Source: Desmonostoc vinosum HA7617-LM4 (lineage in GTDB: Bacteria > Cyanobacteriota > Cyanobacteriia > Cyanobacteriales > Nostocaceae). From it: a stretch of DNA of 64,000 nt. Positions 54,197-63,299 of the stretch are shown here, piece by piece. Location: contig JAHHHC010000002.1 of the NCBI GenBank assembly GCA_019359515.1, forward strand, positions 248,001-312,000, written 5' to 3'. Both the position numbers and the translations under genes were made by a program. The notes beneath the pieces are model-generated. The model searched no databases. It worked only from the letters and a program-made list of their open reading frames with translations, and was not told the DNA's origin. Every line of letters starts with the position of its first letter. Position 1 is the first letter of the stretch.

Positions 54197-54960
54197 AATA
54201 TCTCCTAAAACAAAAATTTTATTTTTTAGACATAACAATCTGGGCAACAGAAAACTCATGTCTCTTGCGCTATCAAACAAAATTCCAAGCTATAGATAGT
54301 TAGGTAAATTCAACCCTTTCTTAACAGAAAAGGCGACCTCGACTATTTGGGTGAACACTTTGTTAACTTTATTTAATTTTTGCGTGGTGAATGTGAGCCA
54401 TCACTAAGCTTGTTGAAATTAGTTTACAGGCTTTTATGGTAAATTGGTTAACCTCGAACAAGAATTATTAAATAAATATTAGATTATTGATATAAGTAAA
54501 AGTTTATCTAACCTAGAAATTATCTGGGTGACTATAAATGGATAGTCATAACTCTATTGATAAGATAGTTTTTAACAGATAGCGATCATAGTCATAACTC
54601 TATAGATAAGATAATTTTTAACAGATAGCGATCGCACTATATATTAGTAGGAACAGGTTTAAAAGCCTCTTTGTGGCTAGATTAGACGTTTTGAAGTAGC
54701 TGGCGATCGTTATTCATATTAAGTATTATTACCTTATAGATAAAGAATGGTTTTTACACTTTTAAAAGCGTTCAGCATGTAGAAGCAGCATACAAAGGTA
54801 AAAGTAAAAATTTGATTTTTTACTTTTTGAGATGTGATAGATAGTATTAAACCTATTAACTAGATAATTGTTTGCTTATCGTTTTTTAAGAGGGAACAAG
54901 GAACGGGGAACTCTTAACAAGACCTTACACCCGCGCCAAAGGGGTTGTAAAAAAATCAGC
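54197..54960. promoter_or_regulatory. upstream region of the nrt operon
   Basis: About 760 bp with no gene, AT-rich. It must hold the nrtABCD promoter. The nearest match to an NtcA site (GTA-N8-TAC) that I find is GTA-N8-AAC at 54439-54452, one mismatch, so NtcA control is expected from family knowledge but not shown. A 46-bp unit is tandemly duplicated at 54542-54633. 54640-54960 shows nothing recognised. Confidence 0.5.
54542..54633. repeat. tandem duplication of a 46-bp unit
   Basis: 54542-54587 and 54588-54633 (starting ATAGTCATAACTCTAT and ending ACAGATAGCGATC) differ at a few positions. The second copy ends inside a HIP1 site. It lies 350 bp upstream of nrtA. Confidence 0.85.
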
Positions 54961-55232
54961 TTTTTGAGGCTGAATTTTGGTGTAGTGCATCATGCTACTT
55001 GACAAGCATAGGTAATAAGTCATAGCATTTGTTCGGTGCGTTAAATTCCATCGACGCATCTCCTCCGATCCTTGAAAACCGCATAATTTCGTTGAGATGC
55101 GTCGATGCCTTGTATAGTAAGGTTTTCAGGCTACAAAATTGTTGATTTTTTCCAATTTTTTGTCAATCATCAAGAGAGGCGTCGATTAGGGGGTCTCGAA
55201 CCCTCACCTGGCAAGGCTTCCAACAGTGAACT
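54961..55232 (+). promoter_or_regulatory. probable CRISPR leader
   Basis: The AT-rich stretch before the first repeat contains a perfect 14-bp inverted repeat CATCGACGCATCTC (55049-55062 and 55094-55107) with CTTGAAAACC and GGTTTTCAGG between and after, and a third GCGTCGAT at 55183. The repeat 3' end and the degenerate last repeat at 55450 both put the leader on this side. Confidence 0.55.
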
Positions 55233-55485
55233 CTTTCCGCAACCACTTCCCCTAACGGGGATGGAAACTTTTTTGCCTCTTCTTGTGTTAAGAAGAGACT
55301 CCAACTTTCCGCAACCACTTCCCCTAACGGGGATGGAAACAGTCCTTTGACTCCCAGTGTGGCCAGTGTTCCGAGGACTTTCCGCAACCACTTCCCCTAA
55401 CGGGGATGGAAACATCAAGTTGAACCCCATGCGGTTCAGTGCAGAACAGCTTTCCGCCACTACTTCCCCTAACGGGGATGGAAAC
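55233..55485 (+). CRISPR. CRISPR array, 4 repeats and 3 spacers
   Basis: The 36-bp repeat starts CTTTCCGCAACCACTTCCCC and ends TAACGGGGATGGAAAC. Copies are at 55233-55268, 55305-55340, 55378-55413 (identical) and 55450-55485 (two or three changes). Spacers are 36, 37 and 36 nt (55269-55304, 55341-55377, 55414-55449). The internal CCCC-TAAC-GGGG stem and the GGAAAC end resemble cyanobacterial type I-D/III-B repeats. The degenerate last copy marks the distal end, so transcription is on the plus strand. No cas gene lies in the window. Open frames over this region are artefacts of the repeat. Confidence 0.95.
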
Positions 55486-55531
55486 AAACCATCAAAATTA
55501 TTAGAACTGAAAATTTTTCCATAAATTACAA

Positions 55532-55560
55532 AACCCCGACTTCCTAGAGAAATCGGGGTT
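55532..55560. terminator. bidirectional terminator between CRISPR and antiporter gene
   Basis: AACCCCGA (55532-55539) pairs with TCGGGGTT (55553-55560), extended by TTC/GAA after a mismatch. T-runs lie on both sides. It ends the minus-strand antiporter gene and possibly the CRISPR transcript. Confidence 0.85.
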
Positions 55561-55579
55561 CTTAATTTAAGACTGAAAA

Positions 55580-57004
55580 TTAACCAACAGAGTCAACTTG
55601 CTCTATAGGCTTTTGAGATTCTGGCGATAGTTTAAATGCAAACCTCAACAAAGGTGGTGCTAAGAAAGTCGTTAAAATCACCATAATGATGATCGCAGCT
55701 TGCAAGGCTTTATCCAAGGCACCACTAGCTGAGCCAATAGCAGCAAACACTAGTCCCACTTCACCACGCGGAATCATCCCTACACCAATGGCGACGCGAT
55801 TAATTTGCGGTAGACCAAATACTGACCAGCCCGTGACAATTTTACCAAGAATTGCGACCACTATTAAGAAGGTGGCGATAATTAATCCTTCTCGATTCTC
55901 TGGTACAACGGGATTAAGCACACCTATGTCAACTTTAGCACCAACGGTAATAAAGAAAATTGGCACCAAAATATCGGCAACAGGCTTAACCAAATCATCT
56001 AACTCGTTACGCTTATCAGTTTCATCCAAAACTAAACCAGCTGCAAAAGCACCTAAAATAGCTTCTAAATGAATTGCATTACCCAAGAAAGCCATGAAGA
56101 ATGCAAATGCAAACGCAGGAATGATGATGTTTCCTCGCGTTTTTAACTTATCAGTAACAGCAACAAAGCCGAAATTGAAGAATTTGCTGAGTAAAATCGA
56201 GCCGATGAGAAAGATAGTAGCGCTGACAATCAGATAAATCACGTTGAGAATATCTATCTCGCCAGTCTTGGCAAGGCTGGCAACCACTGCCAACACAATG
56301 ATACCCAAGATATCGTCAATAACAGCAGCACCGACAATGATCTGACCTTCGCGAGATTTTAGCTGCCCAATTTCTGACAAAACTTTGGAAGTAATACCGA
56401 TACTAGTAGCAGTCAGGGCAGCACCTGCAAAAATCGCGGGAATTGCAGGGGCATGAAAGAAATATATCAACCCTGTAGTACCAACCCCAAAAGGAACTGC
56501 TACCCCAACACAAGCAACAATTGTCGCTTGATAACCAACTTTTGTCAGTTCCCTTAAATCCGATTCTAGACCGATTTCAAATAACAAAACGATAACACCC
56601 AGTTCGGCAAGCACTGAAATGACTTCGCTTTGGCTTTGAAAAATTGATGTGGCAGCATCGGCACTGATGTCATTAATAGATTGTAAGATGGTCATGATCA
56701 GCGAATCAGAAGCGATCGCACCACTGTCGGGAAACACAACTAGATGTAGAGCGGAAGCGCCTACAATTACACCAGCAACCAATTCCCCTAAAACTGGAGG
56801 TAGGTCTATCATCCTCGACAACTCGCCACCAATTTTACTGGCTAGATAAATAACTACTAAGCTGAGCAATACGCCAGTTAGAACGATGGGGGCATATTCT
56901 GCCTCGTTTGTTGTTGCTAGCAAAGGAAAATGCAACACAGAACTGAGGGAAGTTACCCAGGTAAGTGAATTAACTATTGGTTCTGAAAAAATCATCTTCT
57001 CCAT
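55580..57004 (-). CDS. CPA2-family Na+/H+ or K+/H+ antiporter
   Basis: 474 residues with about 12-13 membrane helices. The conserved DD of helix 6 is in GAAVIDDILGIIVLAV, with LPPVLGELVAGVIVGASALH, ELGVIVLLFEIGLESDL and GMIPRGEVGLVFA as family motifs. It lacks the RCK/TrkA-N domain of KefB. Length and motifs fit NhaS3/NapA-type exchangers, of which Synechocystis NhaS3 is thylakoid-located and essential. Exact ion not readable. Confidence 0.9.
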   Translation of the reverse strand: MEKMIFSEPIVNSLTWVTSLSSVLHFPLLATTNEAEYAPIVLTGVLLSLVVIYLASKIGGELSRMIDLPPVLGELVAGVIVGASALHLVVFPDSGAIASDSLIMTILQSINDISADAATSIFQSQSEVISVLAELGVIVLLFEIGLESDLRELTKVGYQATIVACVGVAVPFGVGTTGLIYFFHAPAIPAIFAGAALTATSIGITSKVLSEIGQLKSREGQIIVGAAVIDDILGIIVLAVVASLAKTGEIDILNVIYLIVSATIFLIGSILLSKFFNFGFVAVTDKLKTRGNIIIPAFAFAFFMAFLGNAIHLEAILGAFAAGLVLDETDKRNELDDLVKPVADILVPIFFITVGAKVDIGVLNPVVPENREGLIIATFLIVVAILGKIVTGWSVFGLPQINRVAIGVGMIPRGEVGLVFAAIGSASGALDKALQAAIIIMVILTTFLAPPLLRFAFKLSPESQKPIEQVDSVG

Positions 57005-57321
57005 CTGTTGTGCTGTTTGGTTCTACAGTTAGGTTAAACCTTCTGTCTGTTGCTTTGCATTGCCAAGTTTTGTATGAAAATGCAAAAAGTAACGAATAAT
57101 ACCAAATTTCGCTCAAATAAAAGACAGGCATCTCGCCTGTCCTCTCAAGAAATATGGGGAGTGGGGAGTGGGGAGTGGGGAGTGGGGAGTGGGGGGATGA
57201 GGGGGATGAGGGGGATGAGGGAGTAAGGGAATAACCTTGATTCTTGACTTTTAACTAATTCCCAATTCCCAACTCCCAATTCCCAATTATTGAATTAGGT
57301 TTGATAGCCGTAAGTTTGGCA
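57005..57321. other. gene-free stretch with simple repeats
   Basis: 57155-57200 is a GGGGAGT tandem run, followed by a GGGGGATGA run (to about 57225) and CCCAATTCC repeats (57260-57290). No gene. The antiporter promoter should lie at 57005-57120. Confidence 0.6.
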
Positions 57322-57711
57322 TCATTGTTTCTCAGCACAACCTTCCAAAACTTTATTGCCTAAAATGAGAGTCACCGAATAAGGATACTCTTGATCTGAC
57401 ATCCCATCACTACAGACATCAACTTTTTTGATAATTAATGTATTGTTACTTCTGCCTTTTAAAGGATACACTCGCATCAACTCTACGGGACGCCCTTGTG
57501 CCTTTAAAGGTGTAACATATGGGAACGCTTGCTTTTGTATATCTGGCGACGAGTAAACAATTCCGCGCTTGCTCACAGTGACACTCCAAAATGGTTCTGT
57601 ACCATGAGCGATAAATTCTTCACCACTAGTAGTCTCTGCAACACCTACATTACCAACCAACAAACCAGTACCAATTCCCAACAGCACAACGCAAGACATA
57701 AAGGTTTTCAT
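57322..57711 (-). CDS. COG3650-like exported protein
   Basis: 129 residues from ATG 57711. Signal peptide (MKTFMSCVVLLGIGTGLLVG) then FIAHGTEPFWSVTVSKRGIV, YVTPLKAQGRP, NTLIIKKVDVCSDGMSDQEY and EGCA: the standard pattern of COG3650 lipoprotein-like proteins, with two Cys likely disulfide-bonded. Periplasmic, function unknown. Confidence 0.8.
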   Translation of the reverse strand: MKTFMSCVVLLGIGTGLLVGNVGVAETTSGEEFIAHGTEPFWSVTVSKRGIVYSSPDIQKQAFPYVTPLKAQGRPVELMRVYPLKGRSNNTLIIKKVDVCSDGMSDQEYPYSVTLILGNKVLEGCAEKQ

Positions 57712-57893
57712 AGATTTTAAAGATAACAATATTCTTTAATTCTAAGAAATCGAAAACCCATCTAAGGGAGGGGGATGCACTTCTGTTTCAAAGACGCTAC
57801 GCGTAGCAAGGATGAGGGGGGTGAGGGGGATGAGGGAGAAAATTTCTCCGCGTCCCCGCGTCCCCGCGTCCCCGCATCCCCAGTCCCCAGCCC

Positions 57894-58367
57894 CTATGCT
57901 TTAGCTGCCAAAAGTTCTAAAACCCCGGCATGTGCTAACACTACGTCAGGTTCGTGTTGCAGAGCAGCGTAGTATTTTCTGGCAAACACGCTGCCCACTT
58001 CTGATGGTATGATCAAGGCGCGAGCAGCAGCCATCAAATTTTGAACATCTTCTAAAGATATGGGTTCATCCGCACAAAGCATTTCATCAATTTGCACAAC
58101 TAGCTCTGAAATGCGATGCAACCACGCAAATTGTTCATGACTAATGACAAGTTGCAACAACTCCCCGCTTGATAAGCGTCCACTCACCTGCTCGTAGGCA
58201 ATGCGTTCTGTCTTGAGTAAACAGGCGTGGAGGTGCAGTAATTTATTTCTTAGATTACGCAGATGTTGATGTTGGTTGATTCGTTGTAAAAGCGTGTTAT
58301 GAGTCAATTTAACCCATCCTCCTGTGACAGTATTCTTTGATAATCTGATTGATGACCAATGAACCAT
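57894..58367 (-). CDS. conserved hypothetical helical protein
   Basis: 157 residues, predicted all-helical. NLRNKLLHLHACLLKTERIA, GRLSSGELLQLVISHEQFAW and LHRISELVVQIDEMLCADEP match a widespread bacterial family of unknown role. It is divergent from a PadR regulator gene across 209 bp; PadR control is a reasonable guess. Confidence 0.7.
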   Translation of the reverse strand: MVHWSSIRLSKNTVTGGWVKLTHNTLLQRINQHQHLRNLRNKLLHLHACLLKTERIAYEQVSGRLSSGELLQLVISHEQFAWLHRISELVVQIDEMLCADEPISLEDVQNLMAAARALIIPSEVGSVFARKYYAALQHEPDVVLAHAGVLELLAAKA

Positions 58368-58576
58368 TGCAGAAAACTGGTTCTTTTAGTGGTACACCAG
58401 CAATGAGAAGCACGTCCAATGCTGATTTCGCTGCCGATGGATTCGCAATCTTAACTTTCTATTGTCCTATACAATTTACTAGATAGCTCTCACATATGAC
58501 TAATCATATATTAGCATAAATATATATAAGAAATGACAAAGAGAGTTTTTACTACCTTAGTGACGGAAAACCACCT

Positions 58577-59119
58577 ATGTCGCTAGTACATGCAATTTTA
58601 GGTTTGCTTCAGCAGGAAGAAATGACAGGTTATGACTTAAAAATAAGTTGCTTTGATCAATGTATTGCTCATTTATGGCCCGCAGATCAGGCACAGATTT
58701 ACAGAACTCTCGATAAATTAGTTGAGCAAGGTTGCGTTACTTGTAGTGTTGAAATTCAACGCGATCGCCCCAACCGTAAAGTCTATAGTATCACTGAAAC
58801 AGGAAAAGCTGAATTAATGCTGTGGCTGCAACAACCTCAGCCTTTACCAACAGTACGAGAACCATTGCTTATTCAGTTATTTTTTGCTGCACAGTTACCA
58901 AATCAAGCCATTATTCAACTGCTAGAACAACAATTAGCTGCTCGCCACGAAAAGCTAACTAAATGTGAAAAAATTGATTTACCAGCACTTGATGATCGCT
59001 GTGCAAGTCGAGAACAAATTATGCAACGGCTTGTACTAGATTTAGTCACACGAAGAGAACAAACTTACATTGATTGGCTCAAAACAGCTATTGATGTTAT
59101 TGATCAGCAGTCTAAATAA
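58577..59119 (+). CDS. PadR-family transcriptional regulator
   Basis: 180 residues. N-terminal winged helix (MSLVHAILGLLQQEEMTGYD, AQIYRTLDKLVEQGCV, KVYSITETGKAEL) and C-terminal helical dimerization domain typical of the Vir family (AARHEKL..., REQTYIDWLK). PadR proteins repress nearby genes in response to small ligands. It is divergent from the gene at 57894. The shared intergenic region has the partial dyad CATATGACTAATCATAT as a possible operator. Confidence 0.88.
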   Translation: MSLVHAILGLLQQEEMTGYDLKISCFDQCIAHLWPADQAQIYRTLDKLVEQGCVTCSVEIQRDRPNRKVYSITETGKAELMLWLQQPQPLPTVREPLLIQLFFAAQLPNQAIIQLLEQQLAARHEKLTKCEKIDLPALDDRCASREQIMQRLVLDLVTRREQTYIDWLKTAIDVIDQQSK

Positions 59120-59432
59120 TTCGTAGTTCGTAATTCGTAATTCGTAATTAGAATCACTCTAATCTGGCTAGGATTTACAATTGGTTGGTATTCTAACTCT
59201 TTACAGGCTTTGCGATCGCTAAAAGTAAATCCTTAGTTGGTTAATATTACCATAAATTTTAGTTAATTATGTATTTTTTCTAAAAAAATAAGATACTGTA
59301 TGACATTTCACTTGCATGGGAACATTTTATGTGTAGTTTAATTACAATTTAAAAATTACTAAAAATGGAATATTTCTGGAATTAGGCTAAAGCAAATTGG
59401 AGTGATGAACTGGAGTTAACGATGGTATCTAT
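59120..59432. other. gene-free AT-rich stretch
   Basis: Starts with a TTCGTAATTCG tandem run (59120-59150). The rest is AT-rich with one HIP1 site and should contain the promoter of the next gene. Nothing else seen. Confidence 0.55.
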
Positions 59433-59933
59433 ATGCGCCGACTTATTGCTATTAGTTCAGTTTTAATCGCCTATGCAGCCTTGAATGCACCAGTCATGGC
59501 TCAACCTCCAGTACAGGTAGCAAAATCACCAGTAGTTGTTGCTAGTAGCTCAAACTTAGGACAATTAAGGATTAATCGCCGTCTGTGGAATCAACAGAGA
59601 ATCTACAACTATCGCTATACACTGAGCAGAAGTTGCTTCTGTACAGAAGAAGCTAGGGGGCCAGTAATCATTGAGGTGCGTAATGGGAGAACAACTTCTA
59701 TTAAGTATGTTGCTACTGGTAAACCAGCCAATCCAGAGCTATTCCGCCAATACAGTACAGTGCCCAAGCTGTTTAATATAATTAGGGATGCGATCGCTCA
59801 AAGAGTCTCTAGCTTAAATGTAGAATACAACTCTCAACTCGGCTATCCAACCCAAATTAATATTGACTTCAAAAGTCAAGTAGCGGATGAAGAACTATTT
59901 CTCACAGTTGAGAATCTACAAGTACTTCGTTAA
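59433..59933 (+). CDS. DUF6174 exported protein
   Basis: 166 residues. Signal peptide (LIAISSVLIAYAALNAPVMA, cleaved before QPPV), then RLWNQQRIYNYRYTLSRSCF with paired Cys (CFC), PVIIEVRNGR, TVPKLFNIIRDAIAQ, GYPTQINIDFKSQVADEELF. This is the DUF6174 pattern. Periplasmic, function unknown. Confidence 0.8.
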   Translation: MRRLIAISSVLIAYAALNAPVMAQPPVQVAKSPVVVASSSNLGQLRINRRLWNQQRIYNYRYTLSRSCFCTEEARGPVIIEVRNGRTTSIKYVATGKPANPELFRQYSTVPKLFNIIRDAIAQRVSSLNVEYNSQLGYPTQINIDFKSQVADEELFLTVENLQVLR

Positions 59934-60034
59934 CTGAAATCTTGTAACATTTTCAATTATTGTGGGGTGGGTACTGCCATAACGTCAAAATTGGGATTTT
60001 AGCGAACGGTGAGTAGTACCCACCTTACCGTTTA

Positions 60035-60937
60035 TTAGACCGCAGATCGTTTACCTGTCAGCATATCTTTGAGGATGACAAGATATTCATCAAATGAAAT
60101 ATATACTATTTTGTCTAGCATAGGGTTTTTTTGAAAAAATGGTCTAGTGTAAATCTTAGACATCGAGTGATGTAATGTGTGTTCTCGCGAATCGTTGTGT
60201 GTAATAAATAAAAAAAATCTTTCTAAAATACCAGATGGGTTTAAATTTCTCGTTTTTAAATTGCGCTCTCCTAAGTTTCCTTCGACTATCAAATTCCCGT
60301 GTTCTATTAGTTCATTATGATGAATCACAACAGACCCCATCCAGCAGATAAGCAAATAAGAAATGAAAACTTGATTGGTAGTGACTCCGAAAACTAAATG
60401 TGAACTATAACCAATTCCTCCCCAAATAATAGTCCACATCAAAATAGAAATTATTAGTTTTCCGAAGCTGTACTGTTTTTTAAGTTTTGGATGAAAAGCT
60501 ATCTTGAAAGTAGTTATAGTAACTACAAATATGCTTCCTAAAAAGATTTCACAGAAATTATAAACAGCTTTGACGAATTGATTTTTAATCTCTCCCAGGG
60601 GATGAAACTCTATATCTCTGTAAGTATTGACCTGAGAATGATGATAAGGATGTACTATGTTAAAAACCTGGGGGTCGAGAAGTATCATCCAAGATAAAAC
60701 TGAGTAAAAAAAATGATTATGTACACCAGGTAAATATTCATGCCAACATTCATGCATGAAAAGTGCTAATAGGCACAAAATATAAACTCCTGGAAAAAGC
60801 ATGAAGCCAAATGCAAAAATATTGACAGAGGCATATATATAAGGAAGAAAAAATAGATATATAAGCCAGGTCAAAGAAGCAACAAAAAGTTTGATAGTTT
60901 GATTATATGCCGTTTTGCTGCTAGCAATCATCTTCAT
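60035..60937 (-). CDS. fatty acid desaturase-type membrane di-iron protein
   Basis: 300 residues with four to six hydrophobic helices and three His boxes: HECWHEY (about 83), HPYHHSQ (about 119) and REHTLHHS (about 268), plus H in IHHNELIEHGN. This is the membrane di-iron desaturase/hydroxylase fold. Substrate unknown; candidates are acyl lipids, carotenoids or glycolipids. Confidence 0.85.
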   Translation of the reverse strand: MKMIASSKTAYNQTIKLFVASLTWLIYLFFLPYIYASVNIFAFGFMLFPGVYILCLLALFMHECWHEYLPGVHNHFFYSVLSWMILLDPQVFNIVHPYHHSQVNTYRDIEFHPLGEIKNQFVKAVYNFCEIFLGSIFVVTITTFKIAFHPKLKKQYSFGKLIISILMWTIIWGGIGYSSHLVFGVTTNQVFISYLLICWMGSVVIHHNELIEHGNLIVEGNLGERNLKTRNLNPSGILERFFLFITHNDSREHTLHHSMSKIYTRPFFQKNPMLDKIVYISFDEYLVILKDMLTGKRSAV

Positions 60938-61406
60938 ATTCGCATTTATTAAAAATCATCTTCTCAAGCAGATTAAGATAATAGTTTTGAGGATTTTGCC
61001 ATCAAAGTTACAAAATATAATGCTATTCAGAAGATGGTGATATTTGATTAAATACTTGTATAAGAATCTGACTTGATTCATGAAATTATTTGCGTGGTGC
61101 GCGTTCGCGAAGCGTCTCGCACAGAAGCGCAGCGCAAGCGCGACAGGCAGGGAGTAGGGAGTAGGGAGTGGGAAATCAACTAATACTATTTCACGAAGTA
61201 CTTGACACAAATGATTTGTTTCTAATTCTTTCCCCCTGCCCCCTGCCTTTCAAGGGTAGGTTTTTCATATTCAGTCTGAAAAAACCTATTTTTTCGTTCC
61301 GAAATCTTTCTCCGCGTCCCCGCGTCCCCGTGTAAGCGCGTAAGCGCGTCAACCAAAACGCGAAATCTAAAAAACCTACCCATAAGAGCTGCCGCCTCTC
61401 TAATGG
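60938..61406. other. gene-free stretch with GC-rich dispersed element
   Basis: The open frame at 60956-61210 is repeat-derived and not credible. 61098-61142 is a GC-rich palindromic element (CGCGTTCGCGAAGCG, CGCAGCGCAAGCGCG). 61310-61345 holds CCGCGTCCCCGCG and GTAAGCGCG repeats. Nothing else. Confidence 0.55.
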
Positions 61407-62360
61407 CTATAACCCCAACTTTTGTAACACTGACTTTGTAGAAACAATGTGACGTTCTAAGCCTAGTTCTTGCGGGCTAATTCCGACTGCCAAAGCAATT
61501 AATTGAGGTAAGTGCAAAACAGGTAAACCTAATTTTTGACCAATGACCTTTTCTACCTCTGGTTGACGCGAGTCTAAATTGAGGTGGCATAGAGGGCAAG
61601 GAGTAACCATACAGTCAGCACCTAATGCTAAGGCTTCTTGAATATGCATCCCTGCCATTTTAAAAGACTGGGTAGTAGCATAACTAGCCAGGGGCCAACC
61701 GCAACATTGCGTGCGACCTCGGTAATAAATTGGTGTTGCACCCACGGCTCGAAACATATTTTCCATTGCTTCTGGTTGATATGGATCATCAGGTATTGAC
61801 TTTTGGGCGCGGAGGAGATAACAACCGTAAAAAGCAGCACATTTTAATCCAGTCAACTGACGGGTTACACGCTTAGTAATTTCGTTTAACCCATAATCTG
61901 CTATTAGGGCATAAAGGAGATGTTGAACTTTGGTGCTACCGCGATAAGGTAGACAGCCTTCTTTATGCAGCAAGCCATTAACCTGTTCAATGTAAGCGGG
62001 GTTGGTGATTTGGGATTCTTGCAGGCGTTCGTTAACATGACCGATAACACCCTGACAAGTGCTGCAATGAGTTAGTAGGGGCAAATTTAAATCTTCTGCT
62101 AGAGCAATATTTCTGGCATTGACTGTATCTTCTAGTAGTTGGGAATCTTCCTTGAATGTGCCCGAACCACAGCAAGCCGCTTTTTTGAGTTCAATCAGTT
62201 CGATACCTAATGCTTGCGTCAGTGCTTTGGTTGAGAGAGTTAACTCTCGGCAGGCTCCTTGAGCGACACAACCGGGGAAGTAAGCATATTTTAGTGTCTG
62301 AGATAGCATAGAACTATATTTGGGTAGAGCGATCGCCCAAGACAATAACTGTTTGATCAT
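61407..62360 (-). CDS. HdrB/SdhC-type CCG-domain iron-sulfur protein
   Basis: 317 residues, or 300 from ATG 62309. Two CCG domains: CVAQG...KKAACCGSG...HCSTCQG and FYGCYLL...TQCCGWP...TPCPLCHLN. These bind the unusual cubane of heterodisulfide reductase HdrB and of the membrane-anchoring subunit of type E succinate dehydrogenase. Cyanobacterial homologs (Slr0201 type) are thought to serve respiratory succinate oxidation. No sdhA/B nearby. Confidence 0.87.
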   Translation of the reverse strand: MIKQLLSWAIALPKYSSMLSQTLKYAYFPGCVAQGACRELTLSTKALTQALGIELIELKKAACCGSGTFKEDSQLLEDTVNARNIALAEDLNLPLLTHCSTCQGVIGHVNERLQESQITNPAYIEQVNGLLHKEGCLPYRGSTKVQHLLYALIADYGLNEITKRVTRQLTGLKCAAFYGCYLLRAQKSIPDDPYQPEAMENMFRAVGATPIYYRGRTQCCGWPLASYATTQSFKMAGMHIQEALALGADCMVTPCPLCHLNLDSRQPEVEKVIGQKLGLPVLHLPQLIALAVGISPQELGLERHIVSTKSVLQKLGL

Positions 62361-62548
62361 CGCTTGTTAGTATCACTAACAAGGTAAGGGATATTGCTTG
62401 AGACTTCATAAAAAAAATTTAGCAAGAATTGAAAAATACAGGCTTTCACGCAGTCTATGCGATCGCGCTTTCCGATAAGATGTATATGCTCAAAACAATA
62501 TCCCCCGTCAAGAGCACAATCATAGCCACTGGTTAAGGACTTTTAACT

Positions 62549-62797
62549 ATGAGCCAAGAAGATATTTTTGAAAGAGTCAAAGAAATTGTCATCGAGCAAC
62601 TGGGCGTAGAAGATGAGAGTAAAGTGACACCAAAAGCCACTTTTATTGATGATTTAGGGGCTGACTCTCTAGATACTGTGGAGCTGGTAATGGCTTTAGA
62701 AGAAGAATTTAATATCGAAATTCCTGATGAAGCCGCTGAAAAGATTTTATCAGTTCAGGATGTAGTAGACTACATCAACAATAAAGTTCCTGCATAG
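62549..62797 (+). CDS. acpP: acyl carrier protein
   Basis: 82 residues. The phosphopantetheine site is S40 in [20 protein letters not shown]. Strongly acidic, four-helix fold. Carrier for fatty acid synthesis; fabF follows on the same strand, as in most bacteria, but here after 500 bp. Confidence 0.97.
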   Translation: MSQEDIFERVKEIVIEQLGVEDESKVTPKATFIDDLGADSLDTVELVMALEEEFNIEIPDEAAEKILSVQDVVDYINNKVPA

Positions 62798-63299
62798 GAT
62801 AAAAGCTGAGCATTCATTGCCCAGCACTGTTTCGGTAAAATCTTGACTGAGAAATGGCGTGCGAGCGCCAATTCAATGCCAAGTATCTCAATGGGTTTCT
62901 ATCGCACACTGAGCCAGTCCTAGAGGAAGATTGCCCAACCTCAGGAACTGGCAAACCCAAAGGGTGCTAGTTCAATGGTCACTTTAATACCCGTTGCTAC
63001 TATCGGGGAAACTATTTTCCAGATGATGATTGCCTTCAAGGGTATCTCATCCACGCCACTTCGAGTGGACATCTAGGTGAAAATTTCCAGCTTTCCATTC
63101 CAGCAAGTTTCTATTTGAGGTCTCAATCCTCCAACAAGAAACGTAATTGCAAACCGCGAATGGTTGCTGAGCGTAGTTGAAGCATTGCGAATTACGAATT
63201 GTTTAATCACCTGGATTGCGACTCACTAAAGTTCGCCTATCTGAACTCAGCACTGCTTATTGTTTTGCCTGCTGATTTTTCGCCACCTTTAATTAAATC
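62798..63299. other. 502-bp gap between acpP and fabF
   Basis: No gene found. The sequence is less AT-rich than other gaps and lacks simple repeats except ATTGCGAATTACGAATT at 63186-63202. A hairpin at 62945-62973 (9-bp stem GAACTGGCA/TGCTAGTTC with an inner CCC/GGG) follows CCTCAG and could belong to an RNA leader or small RNA. Confidence 0.5.
62945..62973 (+). other. stable hairpin in the acpP-fabF gap
   Basis: GAACTGGCA (62945-62953) pairs with TGCTAGTTC (62965-62973) with one G:U; the loop holds CCC-AAA-GGG. No T-run follows, so it is not a terminator; it may be part of a leader or small RNA. Confidence 0.5.

Noticed and set aside
54439-54452. NtcA site upstream of nrtA
   Set aside because: GTA-N8-AAC misses one of six key bases of GTA-N8-TAC, and no -10 box at the expected distance could be fixed; kept only as a weak note.
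55105-55487. Open frames with repeated FPSPLGEVVAES
   Set aside because: These are translations of the CRISPR repeats.
60956-61210. 84-codon minus-strand frame
   Set aside because: Encodes ALALRFCARRFANAH from a GC-rich palindromic repeat; no ribosome site.
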